64,000 bases of DNA from contig JAKBRD010000001.1 of NCBI GenBank assembly GCA_021834865.1, forward strand, positions 8,742-72,741, read 5' to 3'. Under the pieces are notes generated by a model. The model saw nothing but the letters and a program-made list of their open reading frames with translations. It was not told where the DNA came from and ran no database searches. A program made the translations under genes and the position numbers. Source of the stretch: Microcaldota archaeon (lineage in GTDB: Archaea > Micrarchaeota > Micrarchaeia > Micrarchaeales > Micrarchaeaceae). How positions within the stretch are numbered: position 1 is the first letter of the stretch; each line of letters opens with the position of its first letter. Shown here piece after piece: positions 35,296 through 43,731 of this stretch.

Positions 35296-35324
35296 GCCAT
35301 CTATGGCATGAGAGCTTAGATGGC
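35296..35324 (+). ncRNA. Hairpin in the 152-nt gap, possible small RNA
   Basis: Perfect 8-bp inverted repeat GCCATCTA / TAGATGGC with a 13-nt loop (TGGCATGAGAGCT), 30-40 nt after a plus-strand TATA-like element at 35262-35269. No gene overlaps it. It may be a small RNA, leader or terminator; evidence is structural only. Confidence 0.3.
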
Positions 35325-35382
35325 GCTTCTCTTAAAAACGAGACAAAGGTTAGTTATATAAATCTTGTTTAAGCTATATAAA

Positions 35383-36045
35383 ATGGTGTATAAAATGCGC
35401 GCTCAAATGCCAAAATACTTAGCTGTATCCTTAGTTATGCTTTTTTCCATAACTTTGATATCGTTTGCGTCTTCTCCTACTGGAGTCGCATTTCCAAAGG
35501 TCAATCCAAGCCACGTTTTCCTGTATCTAAATTCTACCGATTATATCAACTACACCATAACCGTTTATAACGGCACGGCAAGCAACGTGACTGTTGGCAC
35601 AAGCCCAGCTCTTGCTCCATACGGAATAAACATAGGATTCATACCAAATTCCGGACTTCCTCCTTACAGCGGAAAAATACGATTCCAGGTTAACGCCAAT
35701 GCGACTCCCGGAAACTATACTGCATATCTGGCAACGAGCCCATCAATGTCCAATACCCACGGTGTGGCTGCAATATATATAGTTGTCTATAATAGGACTG
35801 TCCCAACTACTTCGACATCAACCATACCGACAACTACTACAATAAGCCCCTCAAATACGGTAACCACCGCGCCTACAACCGCTCCGACTACCGTAACGCC
35901 AACGACTACGACACTACCAAGCACAACAGTGCCACCTACAACAACTCTCGGCCCCAACACTATAGAATATTTGGTTGCGGCTATAGTGGTCATAATAGTA
36001 ATAGCAGTGATAGTGTACCTGGCTGTGAGAAGAAGGAGATGGTGA
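35383..36045 (+). CDS. C-terminally anchored surface protein with Thr-rich stalk
   Basis: A 220-residue protein: signal peptide (about 10-32), one beta-sandwich-like domain with many sequons (about 33-130), a long Thr/Pro/Ser stalk (about 135-185) and a TM helix (about 190-213) with RRRRW tail. Same architecture as 10081-11196. The start at 35383 (MVYKMRAQMPKY) lies 26 nt after the TATATAAA-type TATA box (about 35354-35361); ATGs at 35395 and 35407 are alternatives. Confidence 0.7.
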   Translation: MVYKMRAQMPKYLAVSLVMLFSITLISFASSPTGVAFPKVNPSHVFLYLNSTDYINYTITVYNGTASNVTVGTSPALAPYGINIGFIPNSGLPPYSGKIRFQVNANATPGNYTAYLATSPSMSNTHGVAAIYIVVYNRTVPTTSTSTIPTTTTISPSNTVTTAPTTAPTTVTPTTTTLPSTTVPPTTTLGPNTIEYLVAAIVVIIVIAVIVYLAVRRRRW

Positions 36046-36081
36046 AAAGCTCACGGCTTATAAATGAAACGGAGGCAACAC

Positions 36082-37236
36082 TTATTCAGAATAAAGGGTG
36101 CCGATAAGCTCCATAAGGGCTTCTGAATAAGGGTTTTCCGGTATTATATCCCTGCTATTCAGGAGTGCATTCACGGCACTCTTTTCGTATTCTTTTCTTA
36201 TATTTCTCGCATATCCTACCGAGCCTGTTTTCTCAATAAGGCCCAATATATAATTTATGTCGCTCTCATTCTTGTCCGAAGGCTTTTTCGAATATATGGA
36301 TTCCATTATTTCCCTTTCTCCGGGCCCCGAATTTTTATAAGTGTTTATTGCTATCAACGTGGCTTTGCCCTGCCTTATGTCTTCGTACTGGCCCTTACCG
36401 GCAACCTTTCCCTCTACATCCTTTATGTCGTCATTTATTTGGAAGGCTATGCCTGCAGGCAGCCCTATGCTCTCAAGAACTTGGAGCTCTACAAGCCCGG
36501 ATCCGCCTATGAGCGCACCTATCTGCAGAGGCCCGTATACGCTGTATGCCGAGGTTTTGTCAGCCGCTATGCTTATGTAAATCTCTTCCGTGGCTTCAAG
36601 GGCGTTTCTTCCGGAGTAATATATATCCTTATCCTGTCCTATGGAAGTTATGTTGCCTATCTCCCTAAATTTTTTATATATGGCGTCCCCGTTTTTCTGT
36701 TTTGATACCCTGTAAAGCAGTCCCTCTACCGCGGAATGCAGCATGTCGCCAGCGTTTATCGCCCTGCTGGTCCCATATTCTGTCTGTATTGTTTTCCTTC
36801 CTCTTCTCAGCAGGCTTCCGTCCTCTATATCGTCGTGAACAAGCGCAAAATCCTCAAAAAGCTGTATGGCTGCTGCTGGCAGTATGCAATCCTTATAATC
36901 GGCTCCTGCAGCCATTGCAGAAAGCATCATTATAGAAGCTCTGGAGTACTTGCCCATGGAATCGGGATAGTACCTTAGCATATCCATCAATCCGGGTGCC
37001 TCGATTATGTCTCTTGATTGCGATACAAGAATGCTCTTGATTGCTTTTATTATCTCGGAATGCACGTCATCCTTCATCCTAGAGATCATGCTCATTACTT
37101 CCTGATCGCGCTCCCTTCTAATTTCCATGGTTGCCATTGGCTTCACTTTTGGATTCTTTAATGCATATTTTGCTATGCATCTCTTGGCCGTTTTTGAAAG
37201 AAGCAATAGCTGCTTTTCGGCCATTCTTGCCTTCAT
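36082..37236 (-). CDS. Polyprenyl diphosphate synthase, paralogue 2
   Basis: A 384-residue trans-isoprenyl diphosphate synthase. First Asp-rich motif VHDDIEDGSLLRRGRKTIQT (about 135-154), second QINDDIKDVEG (about 269-279) with GKATLIAINTYK after it. The N-terminus is about 45 residues longer than in the paralogue at 12532-13554 and is basic, so initiation at the ATG at 37137 is possible. Two paralogues suggest different chain lengths (for instance C15 versus C20/C25) or a heteromeric enzyme; this is inference. Confidence 0.88.
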   Translation of the reverse strand: MKARMAEKQLLLLSKTAKRCIAKYALKNPKVKPMATMEIRRERDQEVMSMISRMKDDVHSEIIKAIKSILVSQSRDIIEAPGLMDMLRYYPDSMGKYSRASIMMLSAMAAGADYKDCILPAAAIQLFEDFALVHDDIEDGSLLRRGRKTIQTEYGTSRAINAGDMLHSAVEGLLYRVSKQKNGDAIYKKFREIGNITSIGQDKDIYYSGRNALEATEEIYISIAADKTSAYSVYGPLQIGALIGGSGLVELQVLESIGLPAGIAFQINDDIKDVEGKVAGKGQYEDIRQGKATLIAINTYKNSGPGEREIMESIYSKKPSDKNESDINYILGLIEKTGSVGYARNIRKEYEKSAVNALLNSRDIIPENPYSEALMELIGTLYSE

Positions 37237-37316
37237 TTACCGGTTCTACTTTCCAGGCAAATTCCGGCGCATTCAACCTCTGTAGCGAATGATGCAATAA
37301 ACCTTCATATGCTATC

Positions 37317-38084
37317 CTAATATAAAATCTTTTCCTTCTTGAAATCCTTCACGCTTATATAGAAAATCACAGTATCAACTATGCACAATGCTGCTATTAC
37401 GTATGCGAAGAAAGCCACGTCGAGGTTCGCTATCCCAAGTATCGAAATGAACGGTATAAGCAGTATGGGAAGAACCAATAACGTGCTGATTTGCTGTGCT
37501 TCTTTTATGCCTCTGACGTGCGCAGACACAAAAACCACTACCGCTATGGCTGCGAGGGCCAAGAGCGGAGCGGATGCCAGCATCATAAGCCATGTGGGCG
37601 TAGGGAGCACTGCGGTGCTGAACTCGCGTATTGACAGGAAATTAACTGTAGCTCCGTATATGCCGAAAACGGCAAGCGTTAGCAGTATCGTGGGTATCAG
37701 CGAAGCAAGTATCTTTCCCAAAAGCAATTCGCCGTTGGTTATCGGCGCCGCGAGCAAATTCTCCGAAGTTTTGCGTTCCTTCTCTCCGGCGAAGCTGTCA
37801 GCTGCTATGACGGAAGCTGTGAATATGGGTATCGTCAAGAATATGGGCCCGAGGACGTTTATGGCGAAAAAGTACATGAACGAAAGGCTGTCGACCTGCG
37901 ATTTTGCCACATTGGCTATGGGCGTTATAGCTATTCTAGAGGCAATGCTCGGAGCAGCATGCAGGGCCACGTACACTGTCAGGAACGGCAGTGCAACCGC
38001 GAAGAAAAGCGGGACCCCTATCATAGGCCCATAAATCGACACACTGCTGAAAACCTCGCGTATGTCCTTAATGGCTATAGCCAT
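37317..38084 (-). CDS. ABC-2 type exporter permease
   Basis: A 255-residue membrane protein with about six TM helices. The cytoplasmic hinge ADSFAGEKERKTSENLLAAP (about 97-116) is the hallmark of ABC-2 permeases that pair with drug/Na+/lipid exporter ATPases. The start at 38084 is chosen: it follows the ATPase stop by 4 nt with GAGGAG about 7 nt upstream; ATG 38102 would overlap the ATPase gene. Partner of the preceding ATPase gene; substrate unknown. Confidence 0.85.
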   Translation of the reverse strand: MAIAIKDIREVFSSVSIYGPMIGVPLFFAVALPFLTVYVALHAAPSIASRIAITPIANVAKSQVDSLSFMYFFAINVLGPIFLTIPIFTASVIAADSFAGEKERKTSENLLAAPITNGELLLGKILASLIPTILLTLAVFGIYGATVNFLSIREFSTAVLPTPTWLMMLASAPLLALAAIAVVVFVSAHVRGIKEAQQISTLLVLPILLIPFISILGIANLDVAFFAYVIAALCIVDTVIFYISVKDFKKEKILY

Positions 38085-38088
38085 TGGC

Positions 38089-39000
38089 TTACTCCTCGTC
38101 ATTGTCACCTGCATAAAGCTTTTCTATCATGGGCTCTGCATAATCGACGCTGGCTATGTAAGCCCCGTTTTTGATGAGCCTTTCGATCACTTCGTTTATG
38201 TCCCTGTAATCGCGTATCCTTGCCTTCACTATGTTGCCGTTTTCAATTATCACGTTTTTCCCCAGCTTGCTGCGAATCTCCTGCCTTATTGGCCTTGCGA
38301 GCCTTATGCTCACTGTTATGCCGCTAAGCACCTCATTGTAAAGCCCGCGCGTATCCGTATCCTTGATTATTCTGCCATTCCTTATCACGCATATGCGCGA
38401 ATTGAACCTTGTTGCCTCGTCGACCCTCTGCGTCACGAAAACCACGCATTTTCCGGCTTTTGCCAAATCGGATAAAGCTTCCCTTACCTGCGCGGAACTG
38501 CTCGCGTCCAGAAACGCTGTCGGCTCATCCAGCAGTATTACGTCCGGATCGTTAACCAAAGCCTTGCAGAAAAGCATCTTCTGCTTCGTGCCCCTGCTAA
38601 GCTGCCCGACCTTTGTGTTTATGTAGCCGTCAGCATCTAGCATTTTGAGCGTCTCCATGGCCTTTGATATTGCCGTATCGTCGTTCACGCCATAGAGCCT
38701 TGAGAAGAAAAGTATGTTGTCCCTTACGCTTAAGAAATCGTAAAGCCCGTAGTTGTCAGGCATGAAAGAGATTCTTTTCCTGATTCCAGCATCCGAATAC
38801 GGGTCCTTTCCCAGCACCTTTACGCGGCCTTCATCGGGCTTGTAGAGCCCTGCCATGCACCTCAGAAGCGTGCTCTTTCCCGCTCCGTTCGGCCCCAGGA
38901 TCAGCGTTATGCCCTTCCCAAGCTCCAAGCTTATGTCCTTGAGGGCATATTCATTTCCAAATCTCTTTCCTATGCCGTTTATGCTTATGGCGTATTTCAA
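38089..39000 (-). CDS. ABC transporter ATP-binding protein
   Basis: A 303-residue ATPase: Walker A GPNGAGKST (about 37-45), signature LSRGTKQK (about 132-139), Walker B ILLDEPTAFLD (about 155-165), and His-loop region replaced by VTQ. The C-terminal 80 residues (about 220-303) are an accessory domain common in ABC-2 ATPases. The start is TTG at 39000, one base after the prs stop codon. Acts with the following permease gene. Confidence 0.92.
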   Translation of the reverse strand: MKYAISINGIGKRFGNEYALKDISLELGKGITLILGPNGAGKSTLLRCMAGLYKPDEGRVKVLGKDPYSDAGIRKRISFMPDNYGLYDFLSVRDNILFFSRLYGVNDDTAISKAMETLKMLDADGYINTKVGQLSRGTKQKMLFCKALVNDPDVILLDEPTAFLDASSSAQVREALSDLAKAGKCVVFVTQRVDEATRFNSRICVIRNGRIIKDTDTRGLYNEVLSGITVSIRLARPIRQEIRSKLGKNVIIENGNIVKARIRDYRDINEVIERLIKNGAYIASVDYAEPMIEKLYAGDNDEE

Positions 39001-39001
39001 C

Positions 39002-39886
39002 TCAATCCCCTATGAGCCTTGACAACGCATCCGCTGTTTCGCGCGATATGTCTACAATCTCGTATCTCCTGCTGCCCGTGCTGTTGGATCCAAAAATTTT
39101 GCTTGCCCCTGCCCCGATTATTTTTTCATAGGCCCCGTCTACGAGCAGCATGTGCGCAGCCGCTACGCTCACGCCCGCAGCTCCCTTTGAAATGGCCTCG
39201 CTTACAGCCTGTGCCGCCGTTCCTCCAGTGCTTATCATGTCATCAAGTACAAGGGCTTTCATTCCGTTCATATTTTCCAGCCCTTTTCCCATGCTGATGC
39301 TGCCATCAACTCTGCTGCGCTTCTTTTCTATGTAATCCCATCCAATGCCAAGATCATCGGCAATCTTTTTCACGCGCTCGGAACTGCCATAATCTGGCGC
39401 TATGAGCTTCTCGGCCCCAGTTCTCCTTACGGCTTCCCCTACAACGCTTCCCAAAACTTCTATAGGCATAGACCTTCCCCTGAAATACGAAAGCTCTTCA
39501 TTCTTGTGCGGTTCTATGACCGCAAGCCTGGATATGCCTGCATCATGCAGCGCCCTGAGCACAACCTTGGCACTTATGGATTCGCCGGGACCGAATGCAT
39601 GGTCCTGCCTTGCATAAGCCATATACGTTATGAGCCCGTATACGTTGCCGGCCCCTGCATTTATTGCAGCATCTGCAGCCATGAGCATCTCAAACAGGCG
39701 CTTGTCCTGGTTCATATCCATGCTCTGCACGAGCAGTATGTCTTCTCCTTTCATTTCCATGTCGAGCCTGAGATAGGACTCACCGTCAGGAAACGTCTTT
39801 GAAAAGAATCTGCAGTAGTCGGATCCCAAAACTTCTGCAACCCCTTTTCCTATGCCGTAATCTGCTGTGACTCCAGCAACAATCAT
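39002..39886 (-). CDS. prs: Ribose-phosphate pyrophosphokinase (PRPP synthase)
   Basis: A 294-residue enzyme of PRPP synthesis. Family features: the FPDGESYLRL region near 33, DLLMAADAAIN-like helix region near 68-80, KVVLRALHDAGI near 107, and the PRPP-binding loop VLDDMISTGGTAAQAVSEA near 209-227. It makes PRPP from ribose 5-phosphate and ATP for nucleotide, histidine and tryptophan synthesis; carAB elsewhere in the window also feeds pyrimidines. It shares an operon with the ABC exporter, 1 nt apart. Confidence 0.92.
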   Translation of the reverse strand: MIVAGVTADYGIGKGVAEVLGSDYCRFFSKTFPDGESYLRLDMEMKGEDILLVQSMDMNQDKRLFEMLMAADAAINAGAGNVYGLITYMAYARQDHAFGPGESISAKVVLRALHDAGISRLAVIEPHKNEELSYFRGRSMPIEVLGSVVGEAVRRTGAEKLIAPDYGSSERVKKIADDLGIGWDYIEKKRSRVDGSISMGKGLENMNGMKALVLDDMISTGGTAAQAVSEAISKGAAGVSVAAAHMLLVDGAYEKIIGAGASKIFGSNSTGSRRYEIVDISRETADALSRLIGD

Positions 39887-40060
39887 TCTATCAGAGCTAT
39901 TTTCCTTCCAAACAATTAATATCCATAATGTTATGCCAGCATGTGCTGACTAATCCGAATGCTTTCCTGCCTTACAGAAGGGGTTAAATATTTTTTGCAA
40001 CAAATCTAAGTGCTACGACATTAAAGCACTATGGTGCCCGCTTGATGCCTTGCTAATCTT

Positions 40061-40066
40061 TGGTGA
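40061..40066 (+). promoter_or_regulatory. Shine-Dalgarno site that decides the PCNA start
   Basis: GGTGAT, complementary to the archaeal 16S 3' end, stops 4 nt before the TTG at 40071. That TTG begins exactly at the conserved FEIKIDD of PCNA, whereas the upstream TTG at 40050 would add seven unrelated residues. Confidence 0.6.
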
Positions 40067-40070
40067 TTCA

Positions 40071-40814
40071 TTGTTCGAAATAAAGATAGACGACGCTAAG
40101 TATTGGAAGAATTGCATTGACTCCATAGTTAACCTTATAGACGAGGGAACGTTCTCGATATCCAAGGAAGGCATAACGCTTCGCGCAATGGACCCAAGCG
40201 GCATAAGCATGATCTCATTCTTCATACCAAACAAGGCGTTTTCCAAGTATGAGGTGGAGAAGCAGTCATCAATAGGCTTAAACATAGACAACCTGAGCAA
40301 GATACTCGCGAGCGCAAGGCCCGGAGAGCAGCTGCTAATGAAGGATTCAAACAACAAGTTTGCAATAGAATTCATAGGCGAGAAGAGCAAGAGGCGCTAC
40401 AGGCTGCCCATGATAGAAGTTAAAAAGGACGTAGAGAAAGAGCCAAAGGTGGAATTCGAGTCAAAGGTCGAAGTGAAAAGCGACTCCTTCAAGGACATAC
40501 TTGGTGATGCGAACATGCTTTCTACTTACATAGGCTTCAAGGCAGACAAGGACTCCTTCGTGGTGTCAGCCAAGGGGGATGCCGGAGAGCTTGAAGAGGA
40601 GCACATGAACGCAGCCGAGGTCATAAAGAAGATAGAGTCCGAGAAGCCCGCATCCGCGACTTTCAACCTGGACTACCTGGGGAGAATAGTCAAGGCATGC
40701 CCGTCAAGCTCGTACATAAACCTTTCGATAAAGACCGACGAGCCGATAAAGGTCGACTACAAGATAGGCGACGCTGAGGTAGCGTACTACCTGGCTCCTT
40801 ACATGGAAAGCTAA
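40071..40814 (+). CDS. pcn: DNA polymerase sliding clamp (PCNA)
   Basis: A 247-residue PCNA with both halves of the clamp fold: FEIKIDDAKYWKNCIDSI at the N-terminus, ISKEGITLRAMDPSGISM near 38-55, interdomain region near 115-125, C-terminal PIKVDYKIGDAEVAYYLAPY. Encircles DNA as a trimer and binds polymerases, ligase, FEN1 and RFC. The length matches the family when TTG 40071 is the start. A run of seven T follows the stop. Confidence 0.96.
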   Translation: MFEIKIDDAKYWKNCIDSIVNLIDEGTFSISKEGITLRAMDPSGISMISFFIPNKAFSKYEVEKQSSIGLNIDNLSKILASARPGEQLLMKDSNNKFAIEFIGEKSKRRYRLPMIEVKKDVEKEPKVEFESKVEVKSDSFKDILGDANMLSTYIGFKADKDSFVVSAKGDAGELEEEHMNAAEVIKKIESEKPASATFNLDYLGRIVKACPSSSYINLSIKTDEPIKVDYKIGDAEVAYYLAPYMES

Positions 40815-40822
40815 GTGTTTTT

Positions 40823-41701
40823 TTGAATAAGTTCAAGAGGAATCTTGCGGCAGGGATAGCGATACTCGTTTTCGGGGTTGTCCTAGTACATGCGCTGCTC
40901 GCCTACCGCGTAGTCCCAGATTCATACTCCATGTACTTCAACGTGGCGCTTACTGTAATATTCAGCATAATAATAATAGAGCTAGTAGCCAGGGGCATGC
41001 GCCTCATAGGCAGCAAAACGCTTAAGGAGGAGGGCTCCGCCATTGCAGACCTGTTCAGGGTCATAGCCTATACTATAGTTGCCATCACCGTCCTCTACGA
41101 GCTCAGGGTCAACGTGACTGGCTTATTGGTCGGGGCAGGATTTCTGGGCATAGTTCTGGGCCTCGCGGCGCAGAACACTCTTGGAAACATACTTGCTGGA
41201 TTCGAGATAATGGCCACAAAGCCTTTCAAGATCGGCGATACGGTAAAGGTGTCAACGTGGCAGTACGGCAACATAGCCTCGACATGGCCCCACGGCCTCA
41301 TAGTTCCCGGTTTCGAAGGCAAGGTAGAAAAGGTGGGCTTGGTCTACGCGTCGCTTTTGGGCCCGGACAACATAAGGACATATATACCGAACGGAATACT
41401 GATACAGGCGCTCGTCATAAATTATGAAAGAAGCGAAACCATGCACATCGAGCAGCGTGTCGAGCTCCTTCTTGCTAAAAGTTTTGATGACTTCAAGTCA
41501 AAGATGAACAAAAGCATCAAATCGCTGCCGCAGTCGGTGCGCAGGCAGATTTCGTCGTTCGACATTGAGATTACTGACATAAACAGCACGTTTTACGGGG
41601 TAAGCCTTAAAGCTGAGGTCCCGGTAAAACAGTATTCCGAGATATCAAAAATCATAAAAGAGAAATCTCTCGAAGTGCTTTCTTCTACAAAACAGGTGTG
41701 A
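40823..41701 (+). CDS. MscS-family mechanosensitive channel
   Basis: A 292-residue protein: three N-terminal TM helices, the pore helix and linker GFLGIVLGLAAQNTLGNILAG (positions near 108-128; 'AAQNTLGNILAG' is the MscS TM3 motif), then the beta domain KPFKIGDTVKV and a cytoplasmic alpha/beta end. It releases osmolytes on hypo-osmotic shock. Start TTG at 40823, 8 nt after the PCNA stop. Confidence 0.92.
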   Translation: MNKFKRNLAAGIAILVFGVVLVHALLAYRVVPDSYSMYFNVALTVIFSIIIIELVARGMRLIGSKTLKEEGSAIADLFRVIAYTIVAITVLYELRVNVTGLLVGAGFLGIVLGLAAQNTLGNILAGFEIMATKPFKIGDTVKVSTWQYGNIASTWPHGLIVPGFEGKVEKVGLVYASLLGPDNIRTYIPNGILIQALVINYERSETMHIEQRVELLLAKSFDDFKSKMNKSIKSLPQSVRRQISSFDIEITDINSTFYGVSLKAEVPVKQYSEISKIIKEKSLEVLSSTKQV

Positions 41702-41703
41702 CA

Positions 41704-42114
41704 ATGCGCTTCATGTGTTGGCATGTGGATTACGTAAAGGCCGAGCCCAAAGGCGCGGGAAGGTCTGGCGTTATAGAGCAGGGATCTCCGATAGACGCAG
41801 GGGAATCGCTCCTAATATTCGCAAACTTCGAGAAAAAGGACGAATTGTCAAAGCAGAACACTGTGGACGCCGTAACGTTCGAGATACAGAAGATAGCGGC
41901 ACAGCTCAAGGTAGGAACTATAGTGCTCAATCCGTTCGCGCATCTTTTTGGCGACAACGCCTCTCCACAGGAATCGGCAATAATGCTTTCGATGCTGGAA
42001 AAGTCCTTGCTTGACCGCAATTTCACGGTCAAGAAGATGTCGTTTGGGATTTTCTACGAGCTGGAGCTCAAGGCAAAGGGCCACCCGCTCTCAAGAATAT
42101 CCCGCTCCTTCTGA
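41704..42114 (+). CDS. Stand-alone archaeal ThrRS editing domain
   Basis: A 136-residue protein homologous to the N-terminal editing domain of archaeal threonyl-tRNA synthetase (tRNA-Thr_ED). Matches: MRFMCWHVDYVKAE at the N-terminus, VGTIVLNPFAHLFGD near 72-86, KKMSFGIFYELELKAKGHPL near 109-128, ending SRISRSF. In full ThrRS the synthetase core follows, but here it stops. Free editing factors hydrolyse Ser-tRNA(Thr) in some archaea, so this is probably one. The ATG 41704 begins 3 nt after the mscS stop. Confidence 0.85.
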   Translation: MRFMCWHVDYVKAEPKGAGRSGVIEQGSPIDAGESLLIFANFEKKDELSKQNTVDAVTFEIQKIAAQLKVGTIVLNPFAHLFGDNASPQESAIMLSMLEKSLLDRNFTVKKMSFGIFYELELKAKGHPLSRISRSF

Positions 42115-42168
42115 ACGTGCCTTTCGGAATGTTATAAATCTTTTTCTTGCGAATTATTCCTGATTGAA

Positions 42169-42690
42169 ATGCGCATGCTCATATTTTTGCCACCGGTCGA
42201 TTTCAGGGAGGAAAGCCTATCCACGCTGAAACTTTTCTTCGACAGATGGGGAATAGGCTATTCTACCACAAGCTATACCAAGTCAGAATGCAGGGGCAAG
42301 CACGGCGCGTCAGTGAAGCCAGACGTGCACACAGCAAACGTCGACGTGCACGACTATGACGGCATAGTGTTTCTCGACGGAGACGGGGTCGACACTTCCA
42401 GGCTTTATGAGTTCAGGCCTCTTCTGGACCTTGCAATGGTGTTTGACAACGCAGGCAAGCAGATATGGGCGATAGGCAACGCAGTCAAGATCGTGGCACG
42501 GGCCAACATAATAAAGGGCAAGGAGCTCTCAATGCCCAAGAATGAGGAAACCCTGCGCCTTGTAAGGCTTTTCCACGGCGAGCCTTCGCCATCGTCCTAC
42601 AAGATATCCGGAAATCTGGTTACCATAAGCTCCGGCCCTGCGATAGAGTCCAGCATCGATTCGATACTTTCGGACCTCAACATAAAGTAA
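42169..42690 (+). CDS. DJ-1/PfpI-like protein lacking the nucleophilic cysteine
   Basis: A 173-residue protein with the DJ-1/PfpI order of elements: MRMLIFLPPVDFREESLSTL, KHGASV...DVHDYDGIVFLDGDG (about 44-76) and IWAIGNAVKIVARANIIKGK (about 102-121), which corresponds to the AICHG...A.vlkGk nucleophile elbow but has Gly in place of Cys. Chaperone or hydrolase activity therefore cannot be assumed. A TATA element at 42131-42139 gives a nearly leaderless ATG. It heads a group with RNase P component 4, 4 nt away. Confidence 0.65.
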   Translation: MRMLIFLPPVDFREESLSTLKLFFDRWGIGYSTTSYTKSECRGKHGASVKPDVHTANVDVHDYDGIVFLDGDGVDTSRLYEFRPLLDLAMVFDNAGKQIWAIGNAVKIVARANIIKGKELSMPKNEETLRLVRLFHGEPSPSSYKISGNLVTISSGPAIESSIDSILSDLNIK

Positions 42691-42694
42691 TACT

Positions 42695-43012
42695 ATGCCA
42701 AGACAAAGCCCAAAAACCAAGGATTTGGCACGGGCCATAGCAAGGAAGCGCGTAGCCGGTCTTATTTCATTGTCTGAAAAGGCCCTCAGGGATGGCAACC
42801 AGAAACTTTCAAGACGCTATGCAGAGCTTGCCTCCAAAATACAGTCACATTACAGGATACGCCCGTCTCTCAGGTACAGGGTGTGCAAAAACTGCGGCTC
42901 AATACTTGTGCCAGGAATAACTTCTTCTACAAGGCTTTCAAGCAGCCGAGGGTACATGGTAGTAAAGTGCATGGTTTGCGGCACAGAGCTGCACAAGGTA
43001 TATAAAAAATAG
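42695..43012 (+). CDS. rnp4: RNase P protein component 4 (Rpp21/Rpr2)
   Basis: A 105-residue protein: N-terminal helical region with ARKRVAGLI, zinc ribbon with CKNCGS (about 64-69) and CMVCGTEL (about 92-99), and a central RPSLRYRVCK, as in archaeal RNase P component 4. With the RNA and Rpp29/Rpp30/Pop5 it trims tRNA 5' leaders. It begins 4 nt after the DJ-1-like gene. Confidence 0.93.
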   Translation: MPRQSPKTKDLARAIARKRVAGLISLSEKALRDGNQKLSRRYAELASKIQSHYRIRPSLRYRVCKNCGSILVPGITSSTRLSSSRGYMVVKCMVCGTELHKVYKK

Positions 43013-43036
43013 CAAACAAGAGCTTATGGTGTTTGC

Positions 43037-43726
43037 TTGGAATATAAAATAGTCGGAAACAGTATGCAGTCTCTGGCGATAAGGCTCGAGAGCGGTGAAG
43101 CAATATATGCCGATTCGGGCAAGGTCATAAGCAAATCGTCTGTCATAAAAATGGAGCCAAAGCTTGCCGGAGGCGTTGTAGGTGCCATAGAAAGGAAATT
43201 CACCGGCGCTTCAGGGTTTCTTACCGAATTCAAGGCGGTCGGCTCAGAAGGAGTATTGAACGTCGCAGGCATAATACCTGGAAAAATATATGCGGTACAG
43301 CTTGGAGATGGCGAGGAGTTTATAGCGGAGCATTATGCTTTCATAGCCGCGCAGGAAAGCGTGAAATTCAGCATAGAAACGGTTGGGATAGGGGCTGCCT
43401 TTTTCGGCGGCGCTGGCCTAATACTCCAGAGGTTTACCGGCCCAGGGACCCTGTTTATACACGTAGCCGGAGACATAATAGAATACAATGTCACAGACTC
43501 TGACCCATTGGAAATAGATCCAGGGCACATAGCAGGTTTTGATGCATCGCTGAAATACAAAATAACGTTCGTTGACAACATAAAAACTGCGATGTTCGGC
43601 GGCGTCGGCCTGTTTCTGGCAAAGTTCGAGGGGAACGGCAAAGTGGTTGCGCACTCGGTATCAAGATACAAGCTGTCGAGCGAGCTGTACCTGCAGGGAA
43701 GGGAAGATACCAAAAACAACAAATGA
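43037..43726 (+). CDS. AIM24/TIGR00266 family protein
   Basis: A 229-residue protein with the three-fold beta-trefoil-like repeat of the AIM24 family: EYKIVGNSMQSLAIRLESGE (about 2-21), ADSGKVISKS, FFGGAGLILQRFTGPGTLF near 119-137, and FGGVGLFLAKFEGNG near 188-202. Function is not well defined. Start TTG at 43037; an ATG further upstream is out of frame. It converges with the taw1 gene. Confidence 0.85.
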   Translation: MEYKIVGNSMQSLAIRLESGEAIYADSGKVISKSSVIKMEPKLAGGVVGAIERKFTGASGFLTEFKAVGSEGVLNVAGIIPGKIYAVQLGDGEEFIAEHYAFIAAQESVKFSIETVGIGAAFFGGAGLILQRFTGPGTLFIHVAGDIIEYNVTDSDPLEIDPGHIAGFDASLKYKITFVDNIKTAMFGGVGLFLAKFEGNGKVVAHSVSRYKLSSELYLQGREDTKNNK

Positions 43727-43731
43727 GAAGC

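Noticed and set aside
35802..35945. Tandem-repeat-like DNA considered as CRISPR or repeat array
   Set aside because: It is the Thr/Pro stalk coding region of the surface protein: irregular ACN/CCN codons, no fixed spacer pattern.
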